Source: Lentilactobacillus senioris | Lineage (GTDB): Bacteria; Bacillota; Bacilli; Lactobacillales; Lactobacillaceae | Length of the DNA: 64,000 nucleotides | Reading direction: 5' to 3' | Assembly: GCF_026798195.1 (NCBI RefSeq) | Contig: NZ_JAPQEZ010000002.1 | Location: 261,668-325,667, forward strand | In this document: positions 55,269-64,000 of the stretch, in pieces | How positions within the stretch are numbered: position 1 is the stretch's first letter | Layout of the letters: each line of letters begins with the position of its first letter | The notes under the pieces: generated by a model | Databases searched by the model: none | Seen by the model: only the letters and a program-made list of their open reading frames with translations | Told to the model about the DNA's origin: nothing | Position numbers and translations under genes: made by a program

Positions 55269-56267
55269 ATGCAAAAAAGGGCACGTATTATTTACAATCC
55301 CACGGCGGGACGCGAATTAATGAAACAAAAAATGATTGATATTTTGGGAATTTTTGAAGAGGCGGGGTACGAAACTAGTGCTTTTGCAACGACGCCGGAA
55401 AAAAATTCTGCTAAAAATGAAGCTGAGCGTGCAGCCAAAGCCGGATTTGATTTGGTCGTGGCGGCGGGGGGTGACGGAACTATTAACGAAGTAGTTAATG
55501 GGATTGCACCGTTAACCTACCGGCCTAAAATGGCAATTATTCCAGCGGGAACGACTAATGACTATGCCCGTGCCCTGCATATTCCTAGAGAAGATCCAGT
55601 TGAAGCAGCAAAAATCGTATTAAAAGACCAAACCGTCAAAATGGATATTGGCCAAGCAAATGATAACTACTTTATTAATATCGCTGCGGGTGGTAAAATT
55701 GCTGAGTTGACCTATGAAGTGCCGTCAAACTTAAAAACGCTGTTTGGTTATTTAGCCTATCTGGTTAAGGGGGCTGAGTTATTACCTCAGGTCAGACCAG
55801 TAGAAGTAGACATTAAGTACGACGGTGGCGAATACAAGGGCAAAGCGTCCATGTTTTTCCTAGCGCTAACTAATTCGGTCGGTGGTTTGGAGCAAATCGT
55901 GCCGGATGCAGAACTAGATGACGGTAAATTTACGATGATCATCGTAAAAACGGCTAATCTAGTAGAGATGTTGCACTTACTTTCTAAGGTTTTAAACGGC
56001 GGTAAGCACGTAGATGATCCGCGAATCATCTACAAGAAAACCCGTAAAGTAAAAGTTTTACCAATTAACGACCAGATTCAAGTCAATTTAGATGGTGAAT
56101 ATGGTGGGGATGCGCCGATGACCTTTATTGATCATAAACGGCATATTGAAATGTTTGCTAACACGGATAAAATCCCTAATCATGCTATCGGTGAAACCCA
56201 AGAAGAAAAGGAAGCGGAAGCTAAATTTTTAAAGGGCATTGATAAGATTCCGGATCAAACAGAGTAA
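55269..56267 (+). CDS. dagK: diacylglycerol kinase DagK
   Basis: Soluble lipid kinase recycling diacylglycerol to phosphatidic acid at the membrane. GGDGT motif in AAGGDGTINEVVNGI and PAGTTNDYARAL identify the DAGK catalytic domain; DGEYGGDAP is in the C-domain. 332 aa. Follows gatB by 21 nt, the standard lactobacillar order gatCAB-dagK-rlmD. Confidence 0.95.
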   Translation: MQKRARIIYNPTAGRELMKQKMIDILGIFEEAGYETSAFATTPEKNSAKNEAERAAKAGFDLVVAAGGDGTINEVVNGIAPLTYRPKMAIIPAGTTNDYARALHIPREDPVEAAKIVLKDQTVKMDIGQANDNYFINIAAGGKIAELTYEVPSNLKTLFGYLAYLVKGAELLPQVRPVEVDIKYDGGEYKGKASMFFLALTNSVGGLEQIVPDAELDDGKFTMIIVKTANLVEMLHLLSKVLNGGKHVDDPRIIYKKTRKVKVLPINDQIQVNLDGEYGGDAPMTFIDHKRHIEMFANTDKIPNHAIGETQEEKEAEAKFLKGIDKIPDQTE

Positions 56268-56270
56268 CTC

Positions 56271-56305
56271 AAAATTGCGTTTGCGTGATGCAGCGCAATT
56301 TTTAT
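56271..56305 (+). terminator. terminator after dagK
   Basis: AAAATTGCG (56271-56279)/CGCAATTTT (56294-56302) with an inner 3-bp stem and a short T-rich tail. Confidence 0.65.
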
Positions 56306-56332
56306 TTAAGGATTTGAAATTAAGGATAAATA

Positions 56333-57706
56333 ATGAAAAAACAAATACCTGTAACAAAAAACACTGATTATGATGTAACGATTGAAGACCTTAGTTACCA
56401 AGGGTTGGGCGTTGCCAAAATCGATAACTTCCCCATTTTTATTGAAAACACACTTCCTGGTGAAGAGGTTAAAATCAAGGTAATCAAAACCAAAAGTAGT
56501 TTTGCTTTTGGAAAAGTAGTGGCCTTTAAAACTACTAGCCCTAATCGAGTGGAATTAGTGGATAAAGCTTACACCCAAACGGGAATTGCCACTTTGCAAC
56601 ACTTGGCGTACCCAGCTCAATTAGAGTTTAAGCAACACCAAGTAGCGATGGACTTTCAAAAGTTAGGTCTAGATGTGGATGTAGAACCTACCTTGGGAAT
56701 GGATGATCCTACCCATTACCGTAATAAGGCTCAAGTTCCGGTTAGATTAATTAATGGTCGACTAGAAACTGGTTTTTACCGGAAACATTCTCACGATTTA
56801 GTACCAATCGAAGATTTTTACATTCAAGATAAAGAAATCGATAAAGCCATCATCGTAGTCCGGGACTTACTGCGGACCTTCCACGTAGCACCTTATGATG
56901 AAGTGCATCATAAAGGGGTAGTTAGAAATATTATGGTGAGAAGGGGTTATTATTCTCACCAAATGATGATTGTCTTAGTAACTAGAGCGAAAAAGATTCC
57001 GCACGCTGAAGAAATTGTGGCTGGCATTTTAGCCAAGTTACCTGAAGTTAAGAGTGTCATTCAAAACGTTAATAGTGCAAAAACCAATGCATTAATGGGG
57101 CCTGTAAACAATGTGTTAGCAGGGACTAACGTTATTACTGATACTTTGTTGGGACTTAATTTCGCTATTTCAGCTACTTCGTTCTACCAAGTTAATCCAG
57201 TCCAAACAGAAAAACTTTATCAATTGGCCATTGATAAGGCGGAGTTGAAAAAGGACGACGTAGTAGTTGATGCTTATTGTGGGATTGGAACGATTTCACT
57301 AGCGGTGGCCCAACACGTTAAAAAAGTGTACGGGGTCGAAATTGTTGACCAAGCGGTAGAAGATGCTAAGCATAACGCGAAGTTAAACAATATCCGCAAC
57401 GTTGATTTTGTAGCTGCTAAGGCTGAAGAACAGATGGCTAAGTGGCAATCAGATGGCTTGAAACCAGATGTTGTATTCGTGGATCCACCCCGGAAGGGCC
57501 TTGACAGCACGTTGATTGATAGTGTTGCCGAAATGAACCCTAAAAAAGTGGTTTACGTTTCTTGCAACCCAGCTACTTTGGCGCGTGACGTGCAATTGTT
57601 TGCTGAAAAAGGCTATCAAGTGAACCAACCAATCCAACCAGTAGATCAATTTCCACAAACGATTCACGTGGAAAGTGTAACGGTGTTGGAACGAACAACT
57701 GATTAA
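56333..57706 (+). CDS. rlmD: 23S rRNA (uracil-5-)-methyltransferase, RlmD/RlmCD family
   Basis: SAM-dependent m5U methyltransferase. N-terminal TRAM domain (about 10-65), then a central segment and the Rossmann domain with DAYCGIGTISLAVAQ (motif I), DPPRKGLD (motif IV) and the nucleophilic cysteine in VSCNPATLARD. The [4Fe-4S] cysteine cluster usual in TrmA/RlmD is missing: the region reads AYTQTGIATLQHLAYPAQL and the fourth position FYIQ, with no cysteine. 457 aa. Which uridine is modified cannot be told. Confidence 0.88.
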   Translation: MKKQIPVTKNTDYDVTIEDLSYQGLGVAKIDNFPIFIENTLPGEEVKIKVIKTKSSFAFGKVVAFKTTSPNRVELVDKAYTQTGIATLQHLAYPAQLEFKQHQVAMDFQKLGLDVDVEPTLGMDDPTHYRNKAQVPVRLINGRLETGFYRKHSHDLVPIEDFYIQDKEIDKAIIVVRDLLRTFHVAPYDEVHHKGVVRNIMVRRGYYSHQMMIVLVTRAKKIPHAEEIVAGILAKLPEVKSVIQNVNSAKTNALMGPVNNVLAGTNVITDTLLGLNFAISATSFYQVNPVQTEKLYQLAIDKAELKKDDVVVDAYCGIGTISLAVAQHVKKVYGVEIVDQAVEDAKHNAKLNNIRNVDFVAAKAEEQMAKWQSDGLKPDVVFVDPPRKGLDSTLIDSVAEMNPKKVVYVSCNPATLARDVQLFAEKGYQVNQPIQPVDQFPQTIHVESVTVLERTTD

Positions 57707-57724
57707 TTAATAATTAGAGATGAT

Positions 57725-57757
57725 AAAACACTCCTAGGTAACTAGGGGTGTTTTTTA
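57725..57757 (+). terminator. terminator after rlmD
   Basis: AAAACACTCCTAG (57725-57737)/CTAGGGGTGTTTT (57742-57754), loop GTAA, T-run. Confidence 0.9.
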
Positions 57758-57768
57758 AACCGCTCTTT

Positions 57769-57798
57769 TTAGCAATTTTTATGATCCAATGGTACAAT
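57769..57798 (+). promoter_or_regulatory. promoter of the dps gene
   Basis: TTAGCA (57769-57774), 18-nt spacer, TACAAT (57793-57798). No clear PerR box was found. Confidence 0.5.
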
Positions 57799-57855
57799 AA
57801 ACTCGTAACATCTTAAGTATTAGCTCAGATTAATTTAGTGATGGAGGTTATGAAG

Positions 57856-58323
57856 ATGCAATATAAAGAAACTAAAGAAACATTGAATCAATTAGTCGCC
57901 GATCTATCCCAACTAGCTATGGTGGTGCACCAGACTCACTGGTACATGCGGGGAACTAATTTCTTGAAGCTACATCCGTTAATGGATGATTGGATGGCTG
58001 ACTTAAATGACCAGTTAGATGAAATTTCTGAACGTTTAATTACACTTGATGGGTCTCCTTACTCCACGTTAACCGAAATGGCAGAGCATACCAAAATTGC
58101 TGATGAACCAGGAGATTGGCAGAAAACTATTCCAGAACGCCTAACGATTTTAGCTAAAGATTATCGCTACTTAGCCGGAGTATACCAACACGGTATCGAA
58201 GTTAGTGAAGTAGAAAAAGACTACTGCACCCAAGATATTTTCATTGGCTTTAAAACCGCAACCGAAAAACGATTGTGGATGATTCAGGCTGAATTAGATC
58301 AAGCTCCGGAAATTGATAAATAA
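57856..58323 (+). CDS. dps: Dps-family ferritin-like protein
   Basis: Dodecameric mini-ferritin that oxidises and stores iron and protects DNA. Ferroxidase ligands are visible in HQTHWYMRG and HPLMDDWMADLNDQLDEISER (His, His, Asp, Glu pattern). 155 aa from ATG 57856 (8 nt after GGAGG at 57843-57847); earlier in-frame GTG and ATG codons lie on or too near that site. Monocistronic. Confidence 0.92.
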   Translation: MQYKETKETLNQLVADLSQLAMVVHQTHWYMRGTNFLKLHPLMDDWMADLNDQLDEISERLITLDGSPYSTLTEMAEHTKIADEPGDWQKTIPERLTILAKDYRYLAGVYQHGIEVSEVEKDYCTQDIFIGFKTATEKRLWMIQAELDQAPEIDK

Positions 58324-58329
58324 AATAGT

Positions 58330-58366
58330 AACCGCCTTAGTCCAATTTAGGATTAGGGCGGTTTTT
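58330..58366 (+). terminator. terminator of dps
   Basis: AACCGCCTTAGTCC (58330-58343)/GGATTAGGGCGGTT (58350-58363), two G-U pairs, T-run. Confidence 0.9.
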
Positions 58367-58400
58367 AATGAGCAAACAAAAAGATCTGAACAAAATCTCT

Positions 58401-58418
58401 AAAGAAAACGTTTACAAA
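58401..58418. promoter_or_regulatory. cre site (CcpA) overlapping the deo -35
   Basis: AAAGAAAACGTTTACAAA matches the cre consensus WWTGNAARCGNWWWCAWW at all but one defined position (A for T at position 3). It overlaps the deo -35 box, so CcpA would repress the operon when preferred sugars are present. Confidence 0.75.
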
Positions 58419-58439
58419 TGTGCAGAAATCAGGTATGCT
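58411..58439 (+). promoter_or_regulatory. promoter of the deo operon
   Basis: TTTACA (58411-58416), 17-nt spacer, TATGCT (58434-58439), 31 nt before deoC. Confidence 0.75.
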
Positions 58440-58470
58440 TATTTTGTAAAAATGAAAGGGGATACACATT

Positions 58471-59133
58471 ATGAAACTAACAACTGCAGAACTCGCTAAA
58501 TATTTGGATCACACTAATTTAAAACCAGATGCTACTGAAGAAGAAATTATTCAAACTTGTCGCGAAGCCTTAGAATACAACACCGCTTCCGTTTGTGTTA
58601 ATTCATACTGGATGCCATTGGTAACCAAAGAATTGGAAGGCTCAACTGTTAACCCAATTACCGTTGTTGGTTTCCCATTAGGTGCTACTAACACTGCTAC
58701 TAAAGTTTACGAAGCTAATACTTCCATTGATGAAGGTGCCGAAGAAGTTGATATGGTAATCAATATCGGCGAATTACTTACTGGTCATGATGAAAATGTA
58801 ACCGCTGACATCAAAGCCGTAGCCGAAGCAGTTCATGCCAAGGGTAAATTACTAAAAGTAATTTTGGAAACTTCATACTTGAATGAAGACCAAGTTGTTC
58901 GAGCATGTAAAGCATCTGAAGCTGCTGGAGCAGATTACGTTAAAACTTCTACTGGTTTTAGTTCAGAAGGAGCTACCTTGGCTAACGTTAGCTTAATGAG
59001 AACTACCGTTGGTGATCGTTTGGGAGTTAAGGCTTCTGGCGGAATTCACTCACGTAAAGAAGCTATCGACATGATTGAAGCTGGCGCAAGTCGTTTAGGC
59101 GTTAGTGCCACTGTCAAAATTTTAGCTGAATAA
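58471..59133 (+). CDS. deoC: deoxyribose-phosphate aldolase
   Basis: Cleaves 2-deoxyribose-5-phosphate to glyceraldehyde-3-phosphate and acetaldehyde. 220 aa; the Schiff-base lysine is in [14 protein letters not shown]. First gene of deoC-deoB-deoD-regulator; the operon turns nucleosides into central metabolites. Confidence 0.96.
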   Translation: MKLTTAELAKYLDHTNLKPDATEEEIIQTCREALEYNTASVCVNSYWMPLVTKELEGSTVNPITVVGFPLGATNTATKVYEANTSIDEGAEEVDMVINIGELLTGHDENVTADIKAVAEAVHAKGKLLKVILETSYLNEDQVVRACKASEAAGADYVKTSTGFSSEGATLANVSLMRTTVGDRLGVKASGGIHSRKEAIDMIEAGASRLGVSATVKILAE

Positions 59134-59162
59134 TAATTAACTAACTGTTACGGGAGGCAACT

Positions 59163-60359
59163 ATGAGTGAACAAAAGTATAAACGTATTTTTGAAATTGT
59201 ATTAGATTCAGTGGGAACTGGTGAAGCTCCTGATGCCGCTAATTATGGTGATGAAGGTTCTGATACCTTAGGTCACGTGGGCGAAGCTTATGAAGGTAAG
59301 TTAGAAATTCCTAACCTACAAAAATTAGGTTTAGTTAACCTACGAGACAAGGAAATCATGGGAGTGGCAGCAGTTGAACAACCACTAGGTTATTACGGTA
59401 AGATGAAAGAAATTTCTGCCGGCAAGGATAGTATGGATGGTCACTGGGAAATGATGGGGCTACCAGTAATGAAGCCATTAAGTACCTTTCCTAATGGGTT
59501 TCCAGACTCGATTGTTAAGCAATTAGAAGACTTTTCTGGCCGCAAAGTGATTGGTAATCGTCCTGAATCTGGTACTAAGATCATCGCTGAGTTAGGTGAA
59601 CAACAAATGCAAACTGGTGATCTAATTGTTTATACTTCTGGTGACTCAGTCCTTCAAATTGCCGCTCACGAAGAGATTATTCCATTAGAAGAACTCTATC
59701 GAATTTGTGAGTTTGCCCGTTCGATTGTTAATGGTCCGGAATATACGGTGGGTCGGGTAATCGCTCGTCCATACGTAGGACCAGACAAAGATCATTTTGT
59801 TAGAACCGCTAACCGCCATGACTTTACGTTGAAACCAACTGGTAAAACCGATTTGGACTACTTAGTGGAAAATGGCGTTCATACCGTGGGAATCGGCAAA
59901 ATTAATGATATTTTCTCCGGTCAAGGAATCGAAGAAGGTTACCATAACGAAAGCAATATGGATGGAATGGATCATTTAGACCACGTAATGGCAGAAGACT
60001 TTACCGGCTTTTGCTTCATGAACTTGGTTGATTTTGATGCTATGTATGGCCACCGTAGAAATCCAATTGGTTTTGGCCAAGCCTTAATGGACTTTGACCA
60101 ACGGTTAGCCAAAGTCTTAGCTAACTTAAAGGATGATGATTTACTCTTAATTACTGCCGATCACGGAAATGACCCTGGCTTTAAAGGTAGTGATCATACC
60201 CGTGAAATGGTTCCACTATTAGCTTACTCACCATCCATGACAGAAAGTGGTAGCTTAGGATTACGCTCCACCTTTGCAGACTTCGGGCAAACCGTCTTAG
60301 CTAACTTTAACGTTGCCGGTAACGACGAAGGTCAAAGTTTCTTAGCTGATTTGAAATAG
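59163..60359 (+). CDS. deoB: phosphopentomutase
   Basis: Interconverts (deoxy)ribose-1- and -5-phosphate; alkaline-phosphatase-superfamily fold. Metal-site motifs are [12 protein letters not shown] near the N-terminus and [10 protein letters not shown] with [10 protein letters not shown]. 398 aa; GGGAGG precedes ATG 59163. Confidence 0.96.
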   Translation: MSEQKYKRIFEIVLDSVGTGEAPDAANYGDEGSDTLGHVGEAYEGKLEIPNLQKLGLVNLRDKEIMGVAAVEQPLGYYGKMKEISAGKDSMDGHWEMMGLPVMKPLSTFPNGFPDSIVKQLEDFSGRKVIGNRPESGTKIIAELGEQQMQTGDLIVYTSGDSVLQIAAHEEIIPLEELYRICEFARSIVNGPEYTVGRVIARPYVGPDKDHFVRTANRHDFTLKPTGKTDLDYLVENGVHTVGIGKINDIFSGQGIEEGYHNESNMDGMDHLDHVMAEDFTGFCFMNLVDFDAMYGHRRNPIGFGQALMDFDQRLAKVLANLKDDDLLLITADHGNDPGFKGSDHTREMVPLLAYSPSMTESGSLGLRSTFADFGQTVLANFNVAGNDEGQSFLADLK

Positions 60360-60371
60360 GAGGACAAAAAC

Positions 60372-61088
60372 ATGAGTACACACATTGGTGCCAACAGAGG
60401 AGATATTGCTTCAACCGTTTTGATGCCAGGAGACCCATTGCGGGCTAAGTATATTGCAGAAACTTACTTAGACAATCCAGTTTGTTACAGTTCTGTGCGT
60501 AACATGCTTGGCTTTACCGGAACCTATAAGGGTCACAAAATTTCAGTCCAGGGAGCTGGTATGGGAATTCCATCGCTAGCCATTTACACTACTGAAATGA
60601 TCAAGGAATTCGGTGTAGATACCATTTACCGAGTAGGTAGCTGTGGTGGCATGAGTCCGGATGTTAAAATGCGAGACATTATTTTAGGTCAAGCTGGAAC
60701 GACTGATTCATCAATTATCGCTAATACTTTTGGTCCTGGTGTGTACTACTCTCCAATTGCGGACTTCGAATTATTAGATTCAGCTTACCAAACTGCCAAA
60801 GCTAATGATGTAGACGTTAAGGTGGGAAATATTTTTGCAGCTGATCGATTCTATAACGATGAATTAGACATGCAAAAACTTACTGATTACGGAGTATTAG
60901 CTACTGAAATGGAAACAGCAGGGCTATACTTATTAGCAGCTAAATATCATATTCGAGCTTTAACCATTTTAACGGTTAGTGATCATTTACAAACTGGTGA
61001 AAGTTTATCAGCTAAGGATCGAGAAACTTCCTTTGATGAAATGATTCGCTTATCGTTAGATACGGCGATTGCCAATATGCAAGACTAG
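60372..61088 (+). CDS. deoD: purine-nucleoside phosphorylase, DeoD type
   Basis: Phosphorolysis of purine (deoxy)nucleosides to base and pentose-1-phosphate, the substrate of DeoB. 238 aa; MPGDPLRAKYIAE and GAGMGIPSLAIY are DeoD signatures, with the catalytic aspartate in LTVSDHLQTGE. Follows deoB by 12 nt. Confidence 0.96.
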   Translation: MSTHIGANRGDIASTVLMPGDPLRAKYIAETYLDNPVCYSSVRNMLGFTGTYKGHKISVQGAGMGIPSLAIYTTEMIKEFGVDTIYRVGSCGGMSPDVKMRDIILGQAGTTDSSIIANTFGPGVYYSPIADFELLDSAYQTAKANDVDVKVGNIFAADRFYNDELDMQKLTDYGVLATEMETAGLYLLAAKYHIRALTILTVSDHLQTGESLSAKDRETSFDEMIRLSLDTAIANMQD

Positions 61089-61099
61089 GGGAATGCATT

Positions 61100-62047
61100 G
61101 TGAGCGAAAAGTTAGAAACGGATAAGCTGGTCCAAAGTCAAGAAGTAGCGGAATTATATTATCAACAAGATTTAAGCCAGGCTCAGATTGCAAGCCGGTT
61201 AGGTATTTCTCGGCCCACGGTTTCTAGATTATTGCAGTTTGCTAGGGACAGGGGAATCGTTAAAATTGAAATTGTCAATCCACTATTAGACTCAGCTAAC
61301 TTGGCTCAACAACTTTCCCAAAAGTACGGAGCTACTATCAAAGTGGTTCCGGGAAATCCTTTGGAGAATACGTTTCAAAACAGTTACGGTCAGTATGCGG
61401 CAGAGTTTTTAACCACTTTGGTGAAACCGGGTGACATCATTGGAATTGGCTGGGGTAAGACCGTCCATTTACTAGCGGAAAACATTGAAGAACAATCCGT
61501 TAGCGGGGTGCAAGTAGTGCAGTTAAAGGGAAGTGTTAGTTTTTCTAACCAAAAAACTTTTGCTTACGAAAGTGCTAATGAACTGGCGGCAGCTTACCAC
61601 GGTAATCCGGAATTTTTACCTTTGCCAGTAATTTTTGATAATCAGGTTACTAAGGAAATGGTGGAAAAAGACCGCCACATTAACCACATTTTGGAACTGG
61701 GAAGAAAAGCTAACGTAGCTATCTTCACGGTGGGAACTGTTAGGACCGAAGCTTTAATTTTCCAACTGGGATATTTTAATGAATCTGAAAAAAACGAACT
61801 GCAGCAATTAGCTGTAGGTGATGTTTGCTCACGATTCATCGATGCAAATGGTGAAATTGTCAGTACCACGATTAATGAACGAACAATCGGCATTGCCTTA
61901 GACGACCTAAAGCAAAAAGAACACGCAATGCTAGTTGCAACCGGCGTAGCTAAAGCCGCTGGGGTTCACGCTGTCCTTAAAGCAGGATATGCTAATTGTG
62001 CGGTCATTGATCAACTATTAGCCCAAAAATTAGTAAATTTAGATTAA
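61100..62047 (+). CDS. deoR: SorC-family regulator of deoxynucleoside catabolism
   Basis: 315 aa. An N-terminal HTH (LSQAQIASRLGISRPTVSRLL) and a C-terminal SorC sugar-phosphate-binding domain (GIGWGKTVHLLAENI; CSRFIDANGEIV). Bacillus DeoR is also of the SorC type and is released by deoxyribose-5-phosphate. GTG start, 11 nt after deoD, so it is the operon's last gene and probably autoregulatory. It is not related to the E. coli DeoR family. Confidence 0.85.
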   Translation: MSEKLETDKLVQSQEVAELYYQQDLSQAQIASRLGISRPTVSRLLQFARDRGIVKIEIVNPLLDSANLAQQLSQKYGATIKVVPGNPLENTFQNSYGQYAAEFLTTLVKPGDIIGIGWGKTVHLLAENIEEQSVSGVQVVQLKGSVSFSNQKTFAYESANELAAAYHGNPEFLPLPVIFDNQVTKEMVEKDRHINHILELGRKANVAIFTVGTVRTEALIFQLGYFNESEKNELQQLAVGDVCSRFIDANGEIVSTTINERTIGIALDDLKQKEHAMLVATGVAKAAGVHAVLKAGYANCAVIDQLLAQKLVNLD

Positions 62048-62058
62048 TACTGATAAAG

Positions 62059-62084
62059 CTCAATTCAATTTGGATTGAGTTTTT
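62059..62084 (+). terminator. terminator after the SorC-type regulator
   Basis: CTCAATTC (62059-62066)/GGATTGAG (62072-62079), one T-G pair, T-run. Confidence 0.85.
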
Positions 62085-62095
62085 ATTAACGAAAT

Positions 62096-62113
62096 GATGA
62101 AACCGATTACAAA
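62096..62113. promoter_or_regulatory. possible cre site before pdp
   Basis: GATGAAACCGATTACAAA fits the cre consensus with two mismatches (G at position 1, C at the R position). It overlaps the Shine-Dalgarno region of pdp and could act as a roadblock. Confidence 0.45.
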
Positions 62114-62128
62114 AGGAGCGACTATATT

Positions 62129-63430
62129 ATGCGCATGGTAGACGTGATTGATAAGAAACGATCAGGAAAAGAATTAACTCCAGAAGAAATTCAATTCTTT
62201 GTAGACGGAGTAGTTGATGGCTCTATTCCAGATTACCAAACGAGTGCCTTTTTAATGGCCACTTATTTTAACGGAATGACTAAGGAAGAACAGTCTAACC
62301 TAACGATGACGATGATGAAGTCTGGTGATCATTTAGATTTAAGCGATATTGAGGGAGTTAAGGTTGACAAGCATTCTACTGGGGGCGTTGGTGATAAGAC
62401 CAGTATTCCATTAGCTGCCGTAGTTGCTGCTTTGGGCATTCCAGTGCCAATGATTTCTGGTAGAGGTCTGGGTCACACTGGTGGTACCTTAGATAAGTTA
62501 GAAGCCATTCCAGGATATCAGGTAGAAATTAGTGAAGCCGACTTTAAACGGCAGGTAAATGACGAAAAATTAGCAATTATTGGGGCTACTGGTAATATTG
62601 CACCAGCAGATAAGAAGATTTATGCGTTACGAGATGTAACTGATACGGTAGATTCCATTCCGTTGATTGCCAGTTCCATCATGAGTAAGAAGATCGCTTC
62701 TGGTACTGACGCATTGATTATTGATGTCAAAACCGGTGCGGGTGCATTCATGAAGACCTTACCAGAATCAGAAAAATTAGCTCGAGCACTTGTTGATATT
62801 GGTCAAGGAGTAGGAATGCAATGTATGGCAATTATTTCTGATATGAATCAACCACTAGGCAAGGCCATCGGTAACGCCTTAGAAATTGAAGAATCAATTG
62901 AGTTATTGAAAGGTAACGGTCCTGCTGACTTAGTTGAATTAATTACCACTATTGGTGGCTACATGGCCGTGATGGGCCATAAGGCCGAAACGGTAGCTGA
63001 AGGCAAGCAAATGTGTTTAGATGTTATCAACAACGGACAAGCCCTAGAACGCTTTAGAGCAATGGTGGCTGCTCAAGGTGGGGATGCTATCGTAGTTGAT
63101 GCGCCCCAAGCAGTGTTACCACAAGCCAAGTACCAAATTGAACTCCCAGCCAAAACTAGTGGTGTCGTTTCTAAGCTAGAGGCTGATGAAATGGGAATTG
63201 CCAGCATGTTATTAGGTGGCGGTCGCCAAAAAGCTGATGATCAATTAGACTATGCAGTTGGAATTATGTTGAATAAGAAAATTGGTGATCGTGTAGAATC
63301 CGGAGAACCATTATTGACGATTTACAGCAACCGCGAAGACGTAGAGGACATTAAAGAATTGTTGTACAACAATATTGAAATTAGTGCTAGTGCTAAAGCA
63401 CCAGAATTGATCTATGAGACCATCGAATAA
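62129..63430 (+). CDS. pdp: pyrimidine-nucleoside phosphorylase
   Basis: Phosphorolysis of uridine and thymidine. 433 aa; MRMVDVIDKKRSGKELT and the signature SGRGLGHTGGTLDKLEAIPG identify the family, with phosphate-loop KHSTGGVGDKTS. ATG 62129 behind AAAAGGAG. Functionally linked to deoC-deoB-deoD; the terminator between them makes it a separate or read-through unit. Confidence 0.96.
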   Translation: MRMVDVIDKKRSGKELTPEEIQFFVDGVVDGSIPDYQTSAFLMATYFNGMTKEEQSNLTMTMMKSGDHLDLSDIEGVKVDKHSTGGVGDKTSIPLAAVVAALGIPVPMISGRGLGHTGGTLDKLEAIPGYQVEISEADFKRQVNDEKLAIIGATGNIAPADKKIYALRDVTDTVDSIPLIASSIMSKKIASGTDALIIDVKTGAGAFMKTLPESEKLARALVDIGQGVGMQCMAIISDMNQPLGKAIGNALEIEESIELLKGNGPADLVELITTIGGYMAVMGHKAETVAEGKQMCLDVINNGQALERFRAMVAAQGGDAIVVDAPQAVLPQAKYQIELPAKTSGVVSKLEADEMGIASMLLGGGRQKADDQLDYAVGIMLNKKIGDRVESGEPLLTIYSNREDVEDIKELLYNNIEISASAKAPELIYETIE

Positions 63431-63441
63431 CTAATTAGAAT

Positions 63442-63484
63442 AAATACTCCTTAACTAATTAAACAACGGTTAAGGAGTATTTTT
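63442..63484 (+). terminator. terminator after pdp
   Basis: AAATACTCCTTAAC (63442-63455)/GTTAAGGAGTATTT (63469-63483) with a 13-nt loop, then T's. Confidence 0.88.
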
Positions 63485-63501
63485 ACGGCTTTAAAACTAA
63501 C

Positions 63502-63531
63502 AAAAAAAGGAATCCAATGTTTGGATTCCTT
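63502..63531 (-). terminator. terminator of the reverse-strand permease gene
   Basis: AAGGAATCCAA (63507-63517)/TTGGATTCCTT (63521-63531); on the reverse strand the stem is followed by T's (the A-run at 63502-63508). Confidence 0.88.
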
Positions 63532-63553
63532 AATAATGATATTAATTTAGATT

Positions 63554-64000
63554 TTAATGGAAGAACATGTTTAAAATCATAACAATGACGATTCCGACAA
63601 CTGAGATAACAGTTTCCAAAACGGTCCAAATTTGAAGAGTTTGTTTAACTGAAAGGTCAAAGTATTCTTTGAACATCCAGAAACCAGCATCGTTAACGTG
63701 AGAAGCAGCTAATGAACCGGCACCAATTGCTAGTACCATGAGGGCAGGATCAACACCTGATTGAGCCATTAATGGAGCCACAATTCCGGCAGCAGTTAAG
63801 GCAGAAACGGTTGCAGAACCTAAAGCAACACGGAGAACAACGGTAACTAACCAACCAAGAATCAATGGTGAGATTGAAGTGTTAGCGAACATGCTAGCAA
63901 CTTCTTTACCAACACCACCATCAATAAGAACTTGCTTGAAGGCACCACCACCACCAATAACTAAGAGCAACATAGCAATTGATTTAACGGCATTTTCAAG
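63554..64000 (-). CDS. GntP-family gluconate/organic-acid permease, 3' part
   Basis: Partial gene: the reading frame is open to the window edge (codons before the internal ATG at 63973 read LENAVKSIA), so the 5' part lies beyond 64000. The visible 149 residues contain VIGGGGAFKQVLIDGGVG, LRVALGSATVSALTAAGIV and HVNDAGFWMFKEYFDLS, typical of the C-terminal half of GntP transporters. Gluconate is the usual substrate, but related acids are possible. Confidence 0.88.
   Translation of the reverse strand, partial: LENAVKSIAMLLLVIGGGGAFKQVLIDGGVGKEVASMFANTSISPLILGWLVTVVLRVALGSATVSALTAAGIVAPLMAQSGVDPALMVLAIGAGSLAASHVNDAGFWMFKEYFDLSVKQTLQIWTVLETVISVVGIVIVMILNMFFH

Overview
This is a chromosomal window from a low-GC Gram-positive bacterium, most likely a member of the Lactobacillaceae (former Lactobacillus sensu lato). 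The evidence is gene order and content: ctsR-clpC without mcsA/mcsB, rpoBC, a reverse-strand prepilin peptidase, rpsL-rpsG-fusA, the S10-spc-alpha ribosomal superoperon, ecfA1-ecfA2-ecfT-truA-rplM-rpsI, a CamS lipoprotein, gatCAB, and a deo operon with a SorC-type regulator. Shine-Dalgarno sites are strong and TTG/GTG starts are common. I cannot fix the genus from sequence alone.

Layout. 1-3.2 kb: tRNA-Pro(CGG), then ctsR-clpC with a CtsR operator. 3.2-10.8 kb: rpoB-rpoC behind a leader that ends in its own terminator and fits the Lacto-rpoB motif. 10.8-11.5 kb: prepilin peptidase (-). 11.5-14.9 kb: str operon (rpsL, rpsG, fusA). 14.9-29.0 kb: S10, spc and alpha operons (rpsJ to rplQ) with secY, adk, infA, rpmJ and rpoA. 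29.2-33.5 kb: ECF energising module, truA (apparently starting at ATT), rplM and rpsI.

33.5-38.5 kb is the accessory highlight: a two-gene type III restriction-modification system (mod, res) lies between two near-identical copies of a 102-bp sequence made of the rpsI 3' end and its terminator. This looks like an integrated element at the rpsI 3' end with no visible integrase. The tail now fused to rpsI reads QVSKR, whereas the displaced distal copy carries the conserved QFSKR.

38.6-43.8 kb is an accessory/stress block: an RclA-like flavin disulfide reductase convergent with two single-domain rhodaneses and a CstR-type persulfide-sensor repressor (with matching palindromic operators), a divergent marR-GNAT unit, a B3/4-domain gene broken by an in-frame stop, an ECF S component and a DUF2187 protein. 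43.9-57.7 kb holds housekeeping genes: a glucosaminidase, xpt, a divergent PurK-like ATP-grasp protein, pcrA-ligA-camS, gatCAB, dagK and a RlmD-type methyltransferase lacking its Fe-S cysteines. 57.8-64 kb: a Dps ferritin, the nucleoside-catabolic locus deoC-deoB-deoD-regulator-pdp with two catabolite-responsive (cre) candidates, and the 3' part of a GntP-family permease (-) running off the window.

Overall the window is transcription and translation machinery, with vitamin-uptake energising genes, nucleoside salvage, redox/sulfur stress genes and one compact defence cassette. No CRISPR array, insertion sequence or prophage gene was seen.
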